DNA of 64,000 bases from positions 24,428,001 through 24,492,000 of the forward strand of contig JAKSXM010000014.1 in the NCBI GenBank assembly GCA_022575985.1, written 5' to 3'. The position numbers and the translations under genes are program-made. The notes beneath the pieces were generated by a model. That model did not search any database. It was not told the origin of the DNA and saw only the letters and a program-made list of their open reading frames with translations. Shown piece after piece: positions 23,901 through 35,399 of this stretch. The DNA comes from Anagrus nilaparvatae (lineage: Eukaryota > Arthropoda > Insecta > Hymenoptera > Mymaridae). Within the stretch, counting starts at the first letter, position 1, and each line of letters begins with the position of its first letter.

Positions 23901-24816
23901 ATGCAAGTGGATCTAACGTTTAACAAAATACAATAATTTTGATACCTATTTAAATTTTTTATATTATGTTTATTTATTTCTCAGGCCTTTTGGACTGTAT
24001 TTGTTAAGGTTTTTCTCTATTTTACATATTTTTTCATTATAAGTAAACTTGTTTTATAAAAATTTTAACCTATTCAAATGGTTTCATGAAAGTGGATCCA
24101 CCTTTTCTAAATATACAATAATTTTAATACTTATTTAATTTATTTATATCTTGTTTTTTAATTACGCTGGCCTGAAGGGCCGTATTTGTTTAAGTTTTTC
24201 TCTGCGTAGAATATTCTCTCATTATTAGTAAACTGAGTTTTAAAAAATTTTAACCAATTCAAATGGTTTCATGCAAGTGGATCCAACTTTTATAAAAATA
24301 CAATAATTTTATAATTTTAATACTTATTTAATTTATTTATATCTTGTTTTTTAATTACGCTGGCCTGAAGGGCCATATTTGTTTTAGTTTTCCTCTACGT
24401 AGAATATTCTCTTATTATTAGTAAATTTGGTTTATAAAAATTTTAACCAATTCAAATGGTTTTATGCAAGTAGATCCAACGTTTATAAAAATACAATAAT
24501 TTTGATACCTAATTAAATTTTTTATATCTTGTTTTTTTATTTCTCAGGCCTTTTTGACTGTATTTGTTTAGGTTTTTCTCTATTTTACATATTTTTTCAT
24601 TATAAGTAAACTTGTTTTATAAAAATTTTAACCTATTCAAATGGTTTCATGCAAGTGGATCCAACGTTTATAAAAATACAATAATTTTGATACCTATTTA
24701 AATTTTTTATATTATGTTTTTTTATTTCTCAGGCCTTTTGGACTGTATTTGTTTAAGTTTTTCTCTATTTTATATATTTATCTATTATAAGCAAACTTGG
24801 TTTATAAGAATTATAA
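14975..24816 (+). repeat. Irregular pentamer/hexamer block
   Basis: No long exact HOR is visible here. The stretch is a shuffled run of A, C', H, D, B and C, mostly keeping the local orders C-A-C', C'-H and D-B. H occurs near 15.35, 16.10, 17.21, 19.99, 23.14 and 24.26 kb. Private variants include GGAATCATG near 15,733, a VYKI-type A junction (TTTATAAAATTTTTAACC) at about 19,050 and 23,690, GATTATGCTGG near 18,601, and B-to-A chimeras (TATTATG followed by TGTTAAGG). I see nothing else in it. Confidence 0.75.
20365..21104 (+). repeat. Tandem C'-D dimer duplication (2 x 370 bp)
   Basis: Two C'-D pairs follow each other at a 370-bp step. Both D monomers carry the otherwise rare start CCCATTC (20,550 and 20,920). 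The first C' ends TAGTAAAATTGG and the second TAGTAAACTGAG, so they are not identical. This is a small, probably recent, unequal-exchange product. Confidence 0.7.
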
Positions 24817-26485
24817 CCAATTCAAATGGTTTCATGAAAGTGGATCCACCTTTTCTAAATATACAATAATTTTAATACTTATTTAATTTATTTATATCTT
24901 GTTTTTTAATTACGCTGGCCTGGTGGGCCGTATTTGTTTTAGTTTTCCTCTACATAGAAAATTCTCTTATTATTAGTAAACTTGGTTTATAAAAATTTTA
25001 ACCAATTCAAATGGTTTCAAGCAAGTAGATCCAAAGATTCTAAAAATACAATATTTTTGATACCTATTTATATTTTTATATCTTGTTTTTTTATTTCTCA
25101 GGCCTTTTGGACTGTATTTGTTAAGGTTTTTCTCTATTTTACATATTTTTTCATTATAAGTAAACTTGTTTTATAAAAATTTTAACCTATTCAAATGGTT
25201 TCATGAAAGTGGATCCACCTTTTCTTAATATACAATAATTTTAATACTTATTTAATTTATTTATATCTTGTTTTTTAATTACGCTGGCCTGAACGGCCGT
25301 ATTTGATTAAGTTTTTATCTGCGTAGAATATTCTCTCATTATTAGTAAACTGAGTTTATAAAAATTTTAACCAATTCAAATGGTTTCATGCAAGTGGATC
25401 CAACGTTTATAAAAATACAATAATTTTATAATTTTAATACTTATTTAATTTATTTATATCTTGTTTTTTAATTACGCTGGCCTGAAGGGCCATATTTGTT
25501 TTAGTTTTCCTCTACGTAGAATATTCTCTTATTATTAGTAAATTTGGTTTATAAAAATTTTAACCAATTCAAATGGTTTCATGCAAGTAGATCCAAAGAT
25601 TCTAAAAATACAAAATTTTTGATACCTATTTAAATTTTTATATCTTGTTTTTTTATTTCTCAGGCCTTTTGGACTGTATTTGTTAAGGTTTTTCTCTATT
25701 TTACATATTTTTTCATTATAAGTAAACGTGTTTTATAAAAATTTTAACCTATTCAAATGGTTTCATGAAAGTGGATCCACCTTTTCTAAATATACAATAA
25801 TTTTAATACTTATTTAATTTATTTATATCTTGTTTTTTAATTACGCTGGCCTGAAGGGCCGTATTTGTTTAAGTTTTTCTCTACGTAGAATATTCTCTCA
25901 TTATTAGTAAACTTAGTTTATAAAAATTTTAACCAATTCAAATGGTTTCATGCAAGTAGATCCAAAGATTCTAAAAATACAATATTTTTGATACCTATTT
26001 AAATTTTTATATCTTGTTTATTTATTTCTCAGGCTTTTTGGACTGTATTTGTTAAGGTTTTTCTCTATTTTACATATTTTTTCATTATAAGTAAACTTGT
26101 TTTATAAAAATTTTAACCTATTCAAATGGTTTCATGAAAGTGGATCCACCTTTTCTAAATATACAATAATTTTAATACTTATTTAATTTATTTATATCTT
26201 GTTTTTTAATTACGCTGGCCTAAAGGGCCGTGTTTGTTTTAGTTTTCCTCTACGTAGAATATTCTCTTATTATTAGTAAACTTGGTTTATAAAGATTTTA
26301 ACCAATTCAAATGGTTTCAAGCAAGTAGATCCAAAGATTCTAATAATACAATATTTTTGATACCTATTTATATTTTTATATCTTGTTTTTTTATTTCTTA
26401 GGCCTTTTGGATTGTATTTGTTAAGGTTTTTCTCTATTTTACATATTTTTTCATTATAAGTAAACTTGTTTTATAAAAATTTTAA
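24817..26485 (+). repeat. Module C-A-C'-H-A-C'-A-C'-A, copy 1
   Basis: This segment matches 45,243-46,911 at a shift of 20,426 bp. Its first ~1.13 kb also match 31,839-32,970 at 7,022 bp. Diagnostic shared variants are GGCCTGAACGGCC with TTTGATTAAGTTTTTATCTG (25,286; 32,308; 45,712), CAAAATTTTTG in the A after H, GGCCTAAAGGGCCGTGTTTG (26,217 and 46,643), and TTTATAAAGATTTTAACC just after it. Confidence 0.8.
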
Positions 26486-27593
26486 CCTATTCAAATGGTT
26501 TCATAAAAGTGGAACCAAAGATTCTAAAAATACAATATTTTTGATACCTATTTAAATTTTTATATCTTGTTTTTTTATTTCTCAGGCCTTTTGGATTGTA
26601 TTTGTTAAGGTTTTTCTCTATTTTACATATTTTTTAATTATAAGTAAACTTGTTTTATAAAAATTTTAACCTATTCAAATGGTTTCATGAAAGTGGATCC
26701 ACCTTTTCTAAATATACAATAATTTTAATACTTATTTAATTTATTTATATCTTGTTTTTTAATTACGCTGGCCTGAAGGGCCGTATTTGTTTAAGTTTTT
26801 CTCTACGTAGAATATTCTCTCATTATTAGTAAAATTGGTTTATAAAAATTTTAACCAATTCAAATGGTTTTATGCAAGTAGATCCAACGTTTATAAAAAT
26901 ACAATATTTTTGATACCTATTTAAATTTTTATATCTTGTTTTTTTATTTCTCAGGCTTTTTGGACTGTATTTGTTAAGGTTTTTCTCTATTTTACATATT
27001 TTTTCATTATAAGTAAACTTGTTTTATAAAAATTTTAACCTATTCAAATGGTTTCATGAAAGTGGATCCACCTTTTCTAAATATACAATAATTTTAATAC
27101 TTATTTAATTTATTTATATCTTGTTTTTTAATTACGCTGGCCTGAAGGGCCGTATTTGTTTTAGTTTTCCTCTACATAGAAAATTCTCTTATTATTAGTA
27201 AACTTGGTTTATAAAAATTTTAACCTATTCAAATGGTTTCATGCAAGTGGATCCAACGTTTATAAAAATACAATAATTTTGATACCTATTTAAATTTTTT
27301 ATATTATGTTTTTTTATTTCTCAGGCCTTTTGGACTGTATTTGTTTAAGTTTTTCTCTATTTCATATATTTTTCTATTATAAGTAAACATGGTTTATAAG
27401 AATTTTAACCAATTCAAATGGTTTCATGAAAGTGGATCCACCTTTTCTAAATATACAATAATTTTAATACTTATTTAATTTATTTATATCTTGTTTTTTA
27501 ATTACGCTGGCCTGGTGGGCCGTATTTGTTTTAGTTTTCCTCTACATAGAAAATTCTCTTATTATTAGTAAACTTGGTTTATAAAAATTTTAA
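26486..27593 (+). repeat. Irregular monomers between two ordered blocks
   Basis: Six monomers lie here. The first is an unusual chimera: CCTATTC with CATAAAAGTGGAACC, then the A-type AAAGATTC. A D monomer converts to A type in its middle (26,865-27,050). The last two are B and C leading into pentamer 27,594-28,517. Nothing non-satellite is present. Confidence 0.7.
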
Positions 27594-28701
27594 CCAATTC
27601 AAATGGTTTCAAGCAAGTAGATCCAAAGATTCTAAAAATACAATATTTTTGATACCTATTTATATTTTTATATCTTGTTTTTTTATTTCTCAGGCCTTTT
27701 GGACTGTATTTGTTAAGGTTTTTCTCTATTTTACATATTATTTCATTATAAGTAAACGTGTTTTATAAAAATTTTAACCTATTCAAATGGTTTCATGAAA
27801 GTGGATCCACCTTTTCTAAATATACGATAATTTTAATACTTATTTAATTTATTTATATCTTGTTTTTTAATTACGCTGGCCTGAAGGGCCGTATTTGTTT
27901 AAGTATTTCTCTACGTAGAATATTCTCTCATTATTAGTAAAATTGGTTTATAAAAATTTTAACCAATTCAAATGGTTTTATGCAAGTAGATCCAACGTTT
28001 ATAAAAATACAATAATTTTGATACCTAATTAAATTTTTTATATCTTGTTTTTTTATTTCTCAGGCATTTTTGACTGTATTTGTTTAGGTTTTTCTCTATT
28101 TTACATATTTTTTCATTATAAGTAAACTTGTTTTATAAAAATTTTAACCTATTCAAATGGTTTCATGCAAGTGGATCCAACGTTTATAAAAATACAATAA
28201 TTTTGATACCTATTTAAATTTTTTATATTATGTTTTTTTATTTCTCAGGCCTTTTGGACTGTATTTGTTTAAGTTATTCTCTATTTTATATATTTTTCTA
28301 TTATAATTAAACTTGGTTTATAAGAATTTTAACCAATTCAAATGGTTTCATGAAAGTGGATCCACCTTTTCTAAATATACAATAATTTTAATACTTATTT
28401 AATTTATTTATATCTTGTTTTTTAATTACGCTGGCCTGGTGGGCCGTATTCGTTTTAGTTTTCCTCTACATAGAATATTCTCTTATTATAAGTAAACTTG
28501 GTTTATAAAAATTTTAACCAATTCAAATGGTTTCAAGCAAGTAGATCCAAAGATTCTAAAAATACAATATTTTTGATACCTATTTATATTTTTATATCTT
28601 GTTTTTTTATTTCTCAGGCCTTTTGGACTGTATTTGTTAAGGTTTTTCTCTATTTTACATATTTTTTCATTATAAGTAAACTTGTTTTATAAAAATTTTA
28701 A

Positions 28702-30360
28702 CCTAATCAAATGGTTTCATGAAAGTGGATCCACCTTTTCTAAATATACAATAATTTTAATACTTTTTTAATTTATTTATATCTTGTTTTTTAATTACGC
28801 TGGCCTGAAGGGCCGTATTTGTTTTAGTTTTCCTCTACGTAGAATATTATCTTATTATTAGTAAACTTGGTTTATAAAAATTTTAACCAATTCAAATGGT
28901 TTCATGCAAGTAGATCCAAAGATTCTAAAAATACAATATTTTTGATACATATTTATATTTTTATATCTTGTTTTTTATTTCTCAGGCCTTTTGGACTGTA
29001 TTTGTTAAGGTTTTTCTCTATTTTACATATTTTTTCATTATAAGTAAACTTGTTTTATAAAAATTTTAACCTATTCAAATGGTTTCATGAAAGTGGATCC
29101 ACCTTTTCTAAATATACAATAATTTTAATACTTTTTTAATTTATTTATATCTTGTTTTTTAATTACGCTGGCCTGAAGGGCCGTATTTGTTTTAGTTTTC
29201 CTCTACGTAGAATAATCTCTTATTATTAGTAAACTTGGTTTATAAAAATTTTAACCAATTCAAATGGTTTCATGCAAGTAGATCCAAAGATTCTAAAAAT
29301 ACAATATTTTTGATACCTATTTAAATTTTTATATCTTGTTTATTTATTTCTCAGGCTTTTTGGACTGTATTTGTTAAGGTTTTTCTCTATTTTACATATT
29401 ATTTCATTATAAGTAAACTTGTTTTATAAAAATTTTAACCTATTCAAATGGTTTCATGAAAGTGGATCCACCTTTTCTAAATATACAATAATTTTAATAC
29501 TTATTTAATTTATTTATATCTTGTTTTTTAATTACGCTGGCCTGAAGGGCCGTATTTGTTTAAGTTTTTCTCTACGTAGAATATTCTCTCATTATTAGTA
29601 AAATTGGTTTATAAAAATTTTAACCAATTCAAATGAATTCATAAAAGTGGATCCAAAGATTCTAAAAATACAATATTTTTTATACATATTTAAATTTTTA
29701 TATCTTGTTTTTTTATTTCTCAGGCCTTTTGGACTGTATTTATTTAAGTTTTTCTCTATTTTATATATTTTTCTATTATAAGTAAACTTGGTTTATAAGA
29801 ATTTTAACCAATTCAAATGGTTTCATGAAAGTGGATCCAACGTTTATAAAAATACAATAATTTTGATACCTATTTAAATTTTTTATATTATGTTTTTTTA
29901 TTTCTCAGGCCTTTTGGACTGTATTTGTTTAAGTTTTTCTCTATTTTATATATTTTTCTATTATAATTAAACTTGGTTTATAAGAATTTTAACCAATTCA
30001 AATGGTTTCATGAAAGTGGATCCACCTTTTCTAAATATACAATAATTTTAATACTTTTTTAATTTATTTATATTTTGTTTTTTAATTACGCTGGCATGGT
30101 GGGCCGTATTTGTTTTAGTTTTCCTCTACATAGAATATTCTCTTATTATTAGTAAACTTGGTTAATAAAAATTTTAACCAATTCAAATGGTTTCATGCAA
30201 GTAGATCCAAAGATTCTAAAAATACAATATTTTTGATACATATTTATATTTTTATATCTTGTTTTTTATTTCTCAGGCCTTTTGGACTGTATTTGTTAAG
30301 GTTTTTCTCTATTTTACATATTTTTTCATTATAAGTAAACTTGTTTTATAAAAATTTTAA
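28702..30360 (+). repeat. 9-mer HOR unit, copy a (1,659 bp)
   Basis: Order is C', A, C', A, C', E, B, C, A. It starts with CCTAATC (28,702), a marker also at 33,741, 35,400, 43,029, 48,205 and 51,906. Several A monomers have GATACATATTTATA in place of GATACCTATTTATA and one T fewer after CTTG. The E monomer has GAATTC at 29,635. It matches 33,741-35,399 at 5,039 bp and 43,029-44,687 at 14,327 bp. Confidence 0.85.
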
Positions 30361-30729
30361 CCTATTCAAATGGTTTCATGAAAATGGATCCACCTTTTCT
30401 AAATATACAATAATTTTAATAATTTTTTAATTTATTTATATCTTGTTTTTTAATTATGCTGGCCTGAAGGGCCGTATTTGTTTTAGTTTTCCTCTACATA
30501 GAATATTCTCTTATTATTGGTAAACTTGGTTTATAAAAATTTTAACCAATTCAAATGGTTTCAAGCAAGTAGATCCAAAGATTCTAAAAATACAATATAT
30601 TTGATACCTATTTATATTTTTATATCTTGTTTTTTTATTTCTCAGGCCTTTTGGACTGTATTTGTTAAGGTTTTTCTCTATTTTACATATTTTTTCATTA
30701 TAAGTAAACGTGTTTTATAAAAATTTTAA

Positions 30730-31838
30730 CCTATTCAAATGGTTTCATGAAAGTGGATCCACCTTTTCTAAATATACAATAATTTTAATACTTATTTAAT
30801 TTATTTATATCTTGTTTTTTAATTACGCTGGCCTGAAGGGCCGTATTTGTTTAAGTTTTTCTCTACGTAGAATATTCTCTCATCATTAGTAAAATTGGTT
30901 TATAAAAATTTTAACCAATTCAAATGAATTCATAAAAGTGGATCCAAAGATTCTAAAAATACAATATTTTTGATACATATTTAAATTTTTATATCTTGTT
31001 TTTTTATTTCTCAGGCCTTTTGGACTATATTTATTTAAGTTTTTCTCTATTTTATATATTTTTCTATTATAAGTAAACTTGGTTTATAAGAATTTTAACC
31101 AATTCAAATGGTTTCATGAAAGTGGATCCAACGTTTATAAAAATACAATAATTTTGATACCTATTTAAATTTTTTATATTATGTTTTTTTATTTCTCAGG
31201 CCTTTTGGACTGTATTTGTTTAAGTTTTTCTCTATTTTACATATTTATCTATTATAAGTAAACTTGGTTTATAAGAATTATAACCTATTCAAATGGTTTC
31301 ATGAAAGTGGATCCACCTTTTCTAAATATACAATAATTTTAATACTTATTTAATTTATTTATATCTTGTTTTTTAATTACGCTGGCCTGAAGGGCCGTAT
31401 TTGTTTAAGTTTTTCTCTACGTAGAATATTCTCTCATCATTAGTAAAATTGGTTTATAAAAATTTTAACCAATTCAAATGAATTCATAAAAGTGGATCCA
31501 AAGATTCTAAAAATACAATATTTTTGATACATATTTAAATTTTTATATCTTGTTTTTTTATTTCTCAGGCCTTTTGGACTATATTTATTTAAGTTTTTCT
31601 CTATTTTATATATTTTTCTATTATAAGTAAACTTGGTTTATAAGAATTTTAACCAATTCAAATGGTTTCATGAAAGTGGATCCAACGTTTATAAAAATAC
31701 AATAATTTTGATACCTATTTAAATTTTTTATATTATGTTTTTTTTATTTCTCAGGCCTTTTGGACTGTATTTGTTTAAGTTTTTCTCTATTTTATATAAT
31801 TTTCTATTATAAGTAAACTTGGTTTATAAGAATTTTAA
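30730..31838 (+). repeat. Tandem trimer C'-E-B (554 + 555 bp)
   Basis: Copies are 30,730-31,283 and 31,284-31,838. Both contain TCATCATTAGTAAAATTGG (in place of TCATTATTAG) and an E monomer with GAATTC (30,926 and 31,480). Both E monomers have GGACTATATTTATTTAAG where most have GGACTGTATTTGTT. The second B monomer has one extra T and TATATAATTTTC, shared with a B monomer near 45,200. This is a clear local three-monomer duplication. Confidence 0.82.
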
Positions 31839-33138
31839 CCAATTCAAATGGTTTCATGAAAGTGGATCCACCTTTTCTAAATATACAATAATTTTAATAC
31901 TTATTTAATTTATTTATATCTTGTTTTTTAATTACGCTGGCCTGGTGGGCCGTATTTGTTTTAGTTTTCCTCTACATAGAAAATTCTCTTATTATTAGTA
32001 AACTTGGTTTATAAAAATTTTAACCAATTCAAATGGTTTCAAGCAAGTAGATCCAAAGATTCTAAAAATACAATATTTTTGATACCTATTTATATTTTTA
32101 TATCTTGTTTTTTTATTTCTCAGGCCTTTTGGACTGTATTTGTTAAGGTTTTTCTCTATTTTACATATTTTTTCATTATAAGTAAACTTGTTTTATAAAA
32201 ATTTTAACCTATTCAAATGGTTTCATGAAAGTGGATCCACCTTTTCTAAATATACAATAATTTTAATACTTATTTAATTTATTTATATCTTGTTTTTTAA
32301 TTACGCTGGCCTGAACGGCCGTATTTGATTAAGTTTTTATCTGCGTAGAATATTCTCTCATTATTAGTAAACTGAGTTTATAAAAATTTTAACCAATTCA
32401 AATGGTTTCATGCAAGTGGATCCAACGTCTATAAAAATACAATAATTTTATAATTTTAATACTTATTTAATTTATTTATATCTTGTTTTTTAATTACGCT
32501 GGCCTGAAGGGCCATATTTGTTTTAGTTTTCCTCTACGTAGAATATTCTCTTATTATTAGTAAATTTGGTTTATAAAAATTTTAACCAATTCAAATGGTT
32601 TCATGTAAGTAGATCCAAAGATTCTAAAAATACAAAATTTTTGATACCTATTTAAATTTTTATATCTTGTTTTTTTATTTCTCAGGCCTTTTGGACTGTA
32701 TTTGTTAAGGTTTTTCTCTATTTTACATATTTTTTCATTATAAGTAAACGTGTTTTATAAAAATTTTAACCTATTCAAATGGTTTCATGAAAGTGGATTC
32801 ACCTTTTCTAAATATACAATAATTTTAATACTTATTTAATTTATTTATATCTTGTTTTTTAATTACGCTGGCCTGAAGGGCCGTATTTGTTTAAGTTTTT
32901 CTCTACGTAGAATATTCTCTCATTATTAGTAAACTTAGTTTATAAAAATTTTAACCAATTCAAATGGTTTCATGCAAGTATATCCAAAGATTCTAAAAAT
33001 ACAATATTTTTGATACCTATTTATATTTTTATATCTTGTTTTTTTATTTCTCAGGCCTTTTGGACTGTATTTTTTAAGGTTTTTCTCTATTTTACATATT
33101 TTTTCATTATAAGTAATCTTGTTTTATAAAAATTTTAA
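31839..33138 (+). repeat. Module C-A-C'-H-A-C'-A, copy 2
   Basis: The first ~1.13 kb match 24,817-25,950 (7,022 bp shift), including GGCCTGAACGGCC at 32,308 and H near 32,390. From about 32,190 the sequence also matches 41,478 onward at 9,288 bp, with shared ATGTAAGTAG, GCAAGTATATCC, TATTTTTTAAGG and TAATCTTG. The last A runs straight into the 48-bp remnant at 33,139. Confidence 0.78.
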
Positions 33139-33186
33139 CCTATTCAAATGGTCATTATAAGTAAACTTGTTTTATAAAAATTTTAA
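33139..33186 (+). repeat. Truncated monomer remnant, 48 bp
   Basis: This monomer keeps only its first 13-14 bases (CCTATTCAAATGGT) and its last ~34 (CATTATAAG onward), losing about 137 bp. The two ends of the lost segment carry similar words in a full monomer (GGTTTCATG and TTTTTTCATTATAAG), so slippage or recombination at a TTCAT-like match is plausible, though the junction itself keeps very little homology. An identical remnant is at 42,427-42,474. Confidence 0.9.
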
Positions 33187-33740
33187 CCTATTCAAATGGT
33201 TTCATGCAAGTGGATCCAACGTTTATAAAAATACAATAATTTTGATACCTATTTAAATTTTTTATATTATGTTTTTTTATTTCTCAGGCCTTTTGGACTG
33301 TATTTGTTTAAGTTTTTCTCTATTTTATATATTTTTCTATTATAATTAAACTTGGTTTATAAGAATTTTAACCAATTCAAATGGTTTCATGAAAGTGGAT
33401 CCACCTTTTCTAAATATACAATAATTTTAATACTTATTTAATTTATTTATATCTTGTTTTTTAATTACGCTGGCCTGGTGGGCCGTATTCGTTTTAGTTT
33501 TCCTCTACATAGAATATTCTCTTATTATTAGTAAACTTGGTTTATAAAAATTTTAACCAATTCAAATGGTTTCAAGCAAGTAGATCCAAAGATTCTAAAA
33601 ATACAATATTTTTGATACCTATTTATATTTTTATATCTTGTTTTTTTATTTCTCAGGCCTTTTGGACTGTATTTGTTAAGGTTTTTCTCTATTTTACATA
33701 TTTTTTCATTATAAGTAAACTTGTTTTATAAAAATTTTAA

Positions 33741-35399
33741 CCTAATCAAATGGTTTCATGAAAGTGGATCCACCTTTTCTAAATATACAATAATTTTAAT
33801 ACTTTTTTAATTTATTTATATCTTGTTTTTTAATTACGCTGGCCTGAAGGGCCGTATTTGTTTTAGTTTTCCTCTACGTAGAATATTATCTTATTATTAG
33901 TAAACTTGGTTTATAAAAATTTTAACCAATTCAAATGGTTTCATGCAAGTAGATCCAAAGATTCTAAAAATACAATATTTTTGATACATATTTATATTTT
34001 TATATCTTGTTTTTTATTTCTCAGGCCTTTTGGACTGTATTTGTTAAGGTTTTTCTCTATTTTACATATTTTTTCATTATAAGTAAACTTGTTTTATAAA
34101 AATTTTAACCTATTCAAATGGTTTCATGAAAGTGGATCCACCTTTTCTAAATATACAATAATTTTAATACTTTTTTAATTTATTTATATCTTGTTTTTTA
34201 ATTACGCTGGCCTGAAGGGCCGTATTTGTTTTAGTTTTCCTCTACGTAGAATAATCTCTTATTATTAGTAAACTTGGTTTATAAAAATTTTAACCAATTC
34301 AAATGGTTTCATGCAAGTAGATCCAAAGATTCTAAAAATACAATATTTTTGATACCTATTTAAATTTTTATATCTTTTTTATTTATTTCTCAGGCTTTTT
34401 GGACTGTATTTGTTAAGGTTTTTCTCTATTTTACATATTATTTCATTATAAGTAAACTTGTTTTATAAAAATTTTAACCTATTCAAATGGTTTCATGAAA
34501 GTGGATCCACCTTTTCTAAATATACAATAATTTTAATACTTATTTAATTTATTTATATCTTGTTTTTTAATTACGCTGGCCTGAAGGGCCGTATTTGTTT
34601 AAGTTTTTCTCTACGTAGAATATTCTCTCATTATTAGTAAAATTGGTTTATAAAAATTTTAACCAATTCAAATGAATTCATAAAAGTGGATCCAAAGATT
34701 CTAAAAATACAATATTTTTGATACATATTTAAATTTTTATATCTTGTTTTTTTATTTCTCAGGCCTTTTGGACTGTATTTATTTAAGTTTTTCTCTATTT
34801 TATATATTTTTCTATTATAAGTAAACTTGGTTTATAAGAATTTTAACCAATTCAAATGGTTTCATGAAAGTGGATCCAACGTTTATAAAAATACAATAAT
34901 TTTGATACCTATTTAAATTTTTTATATTATGTTTTTTTATTTCTCAGGCCTTTTGGACTGTATTTGTTTAAGTTTTTCTCTATTTTATATATTTTTCTAT
35001 TATAATTAAACTTGGTTTATAAGAATTTTAACCAATTCAAATGGTTTCATGAAAGTGGATCCACCTTTTCTAAATATACAATAATTTTAATACTTTTTTA
35101 ATTTATTTATATTTTGTTTTTTAATTACGCTGGCCTGGTGGGCCGTATTTGTTTTAGTTTTCCTCTACATAGAATATTCTCTTATTATTAGTAAACTTGG
35201 TTTATAAAAATTTTAACCAATTCAAATGGTTTCATGCAAGTAGATCCAAAGATTCTAAAAATACAATATTTTTGATACATATTTATATTTTTATATCTTG
35301 TTTTTTATTTCTCAGGCCTTTTGGACTGTATTTGTTAAGGTTTTTCTCTATTTTACATATTTTTTCATTATAAGTAAACTTGTTTTATAAAAATTTTAA
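33741..35399 (+). repeat. 9-mer HOR unit, copy b (1,659 bp)
   Basis: Order is C', A, C', A, C', E, B, C, A with GAATTC at 34,674. It heads a run of four HOR units. It differs from the next three in having a C (GGCCTGGTGGGCC, near 35,130) and an A at its end, two monomers (368 bp) absent from the 7-mers. Confidence 0.86.
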
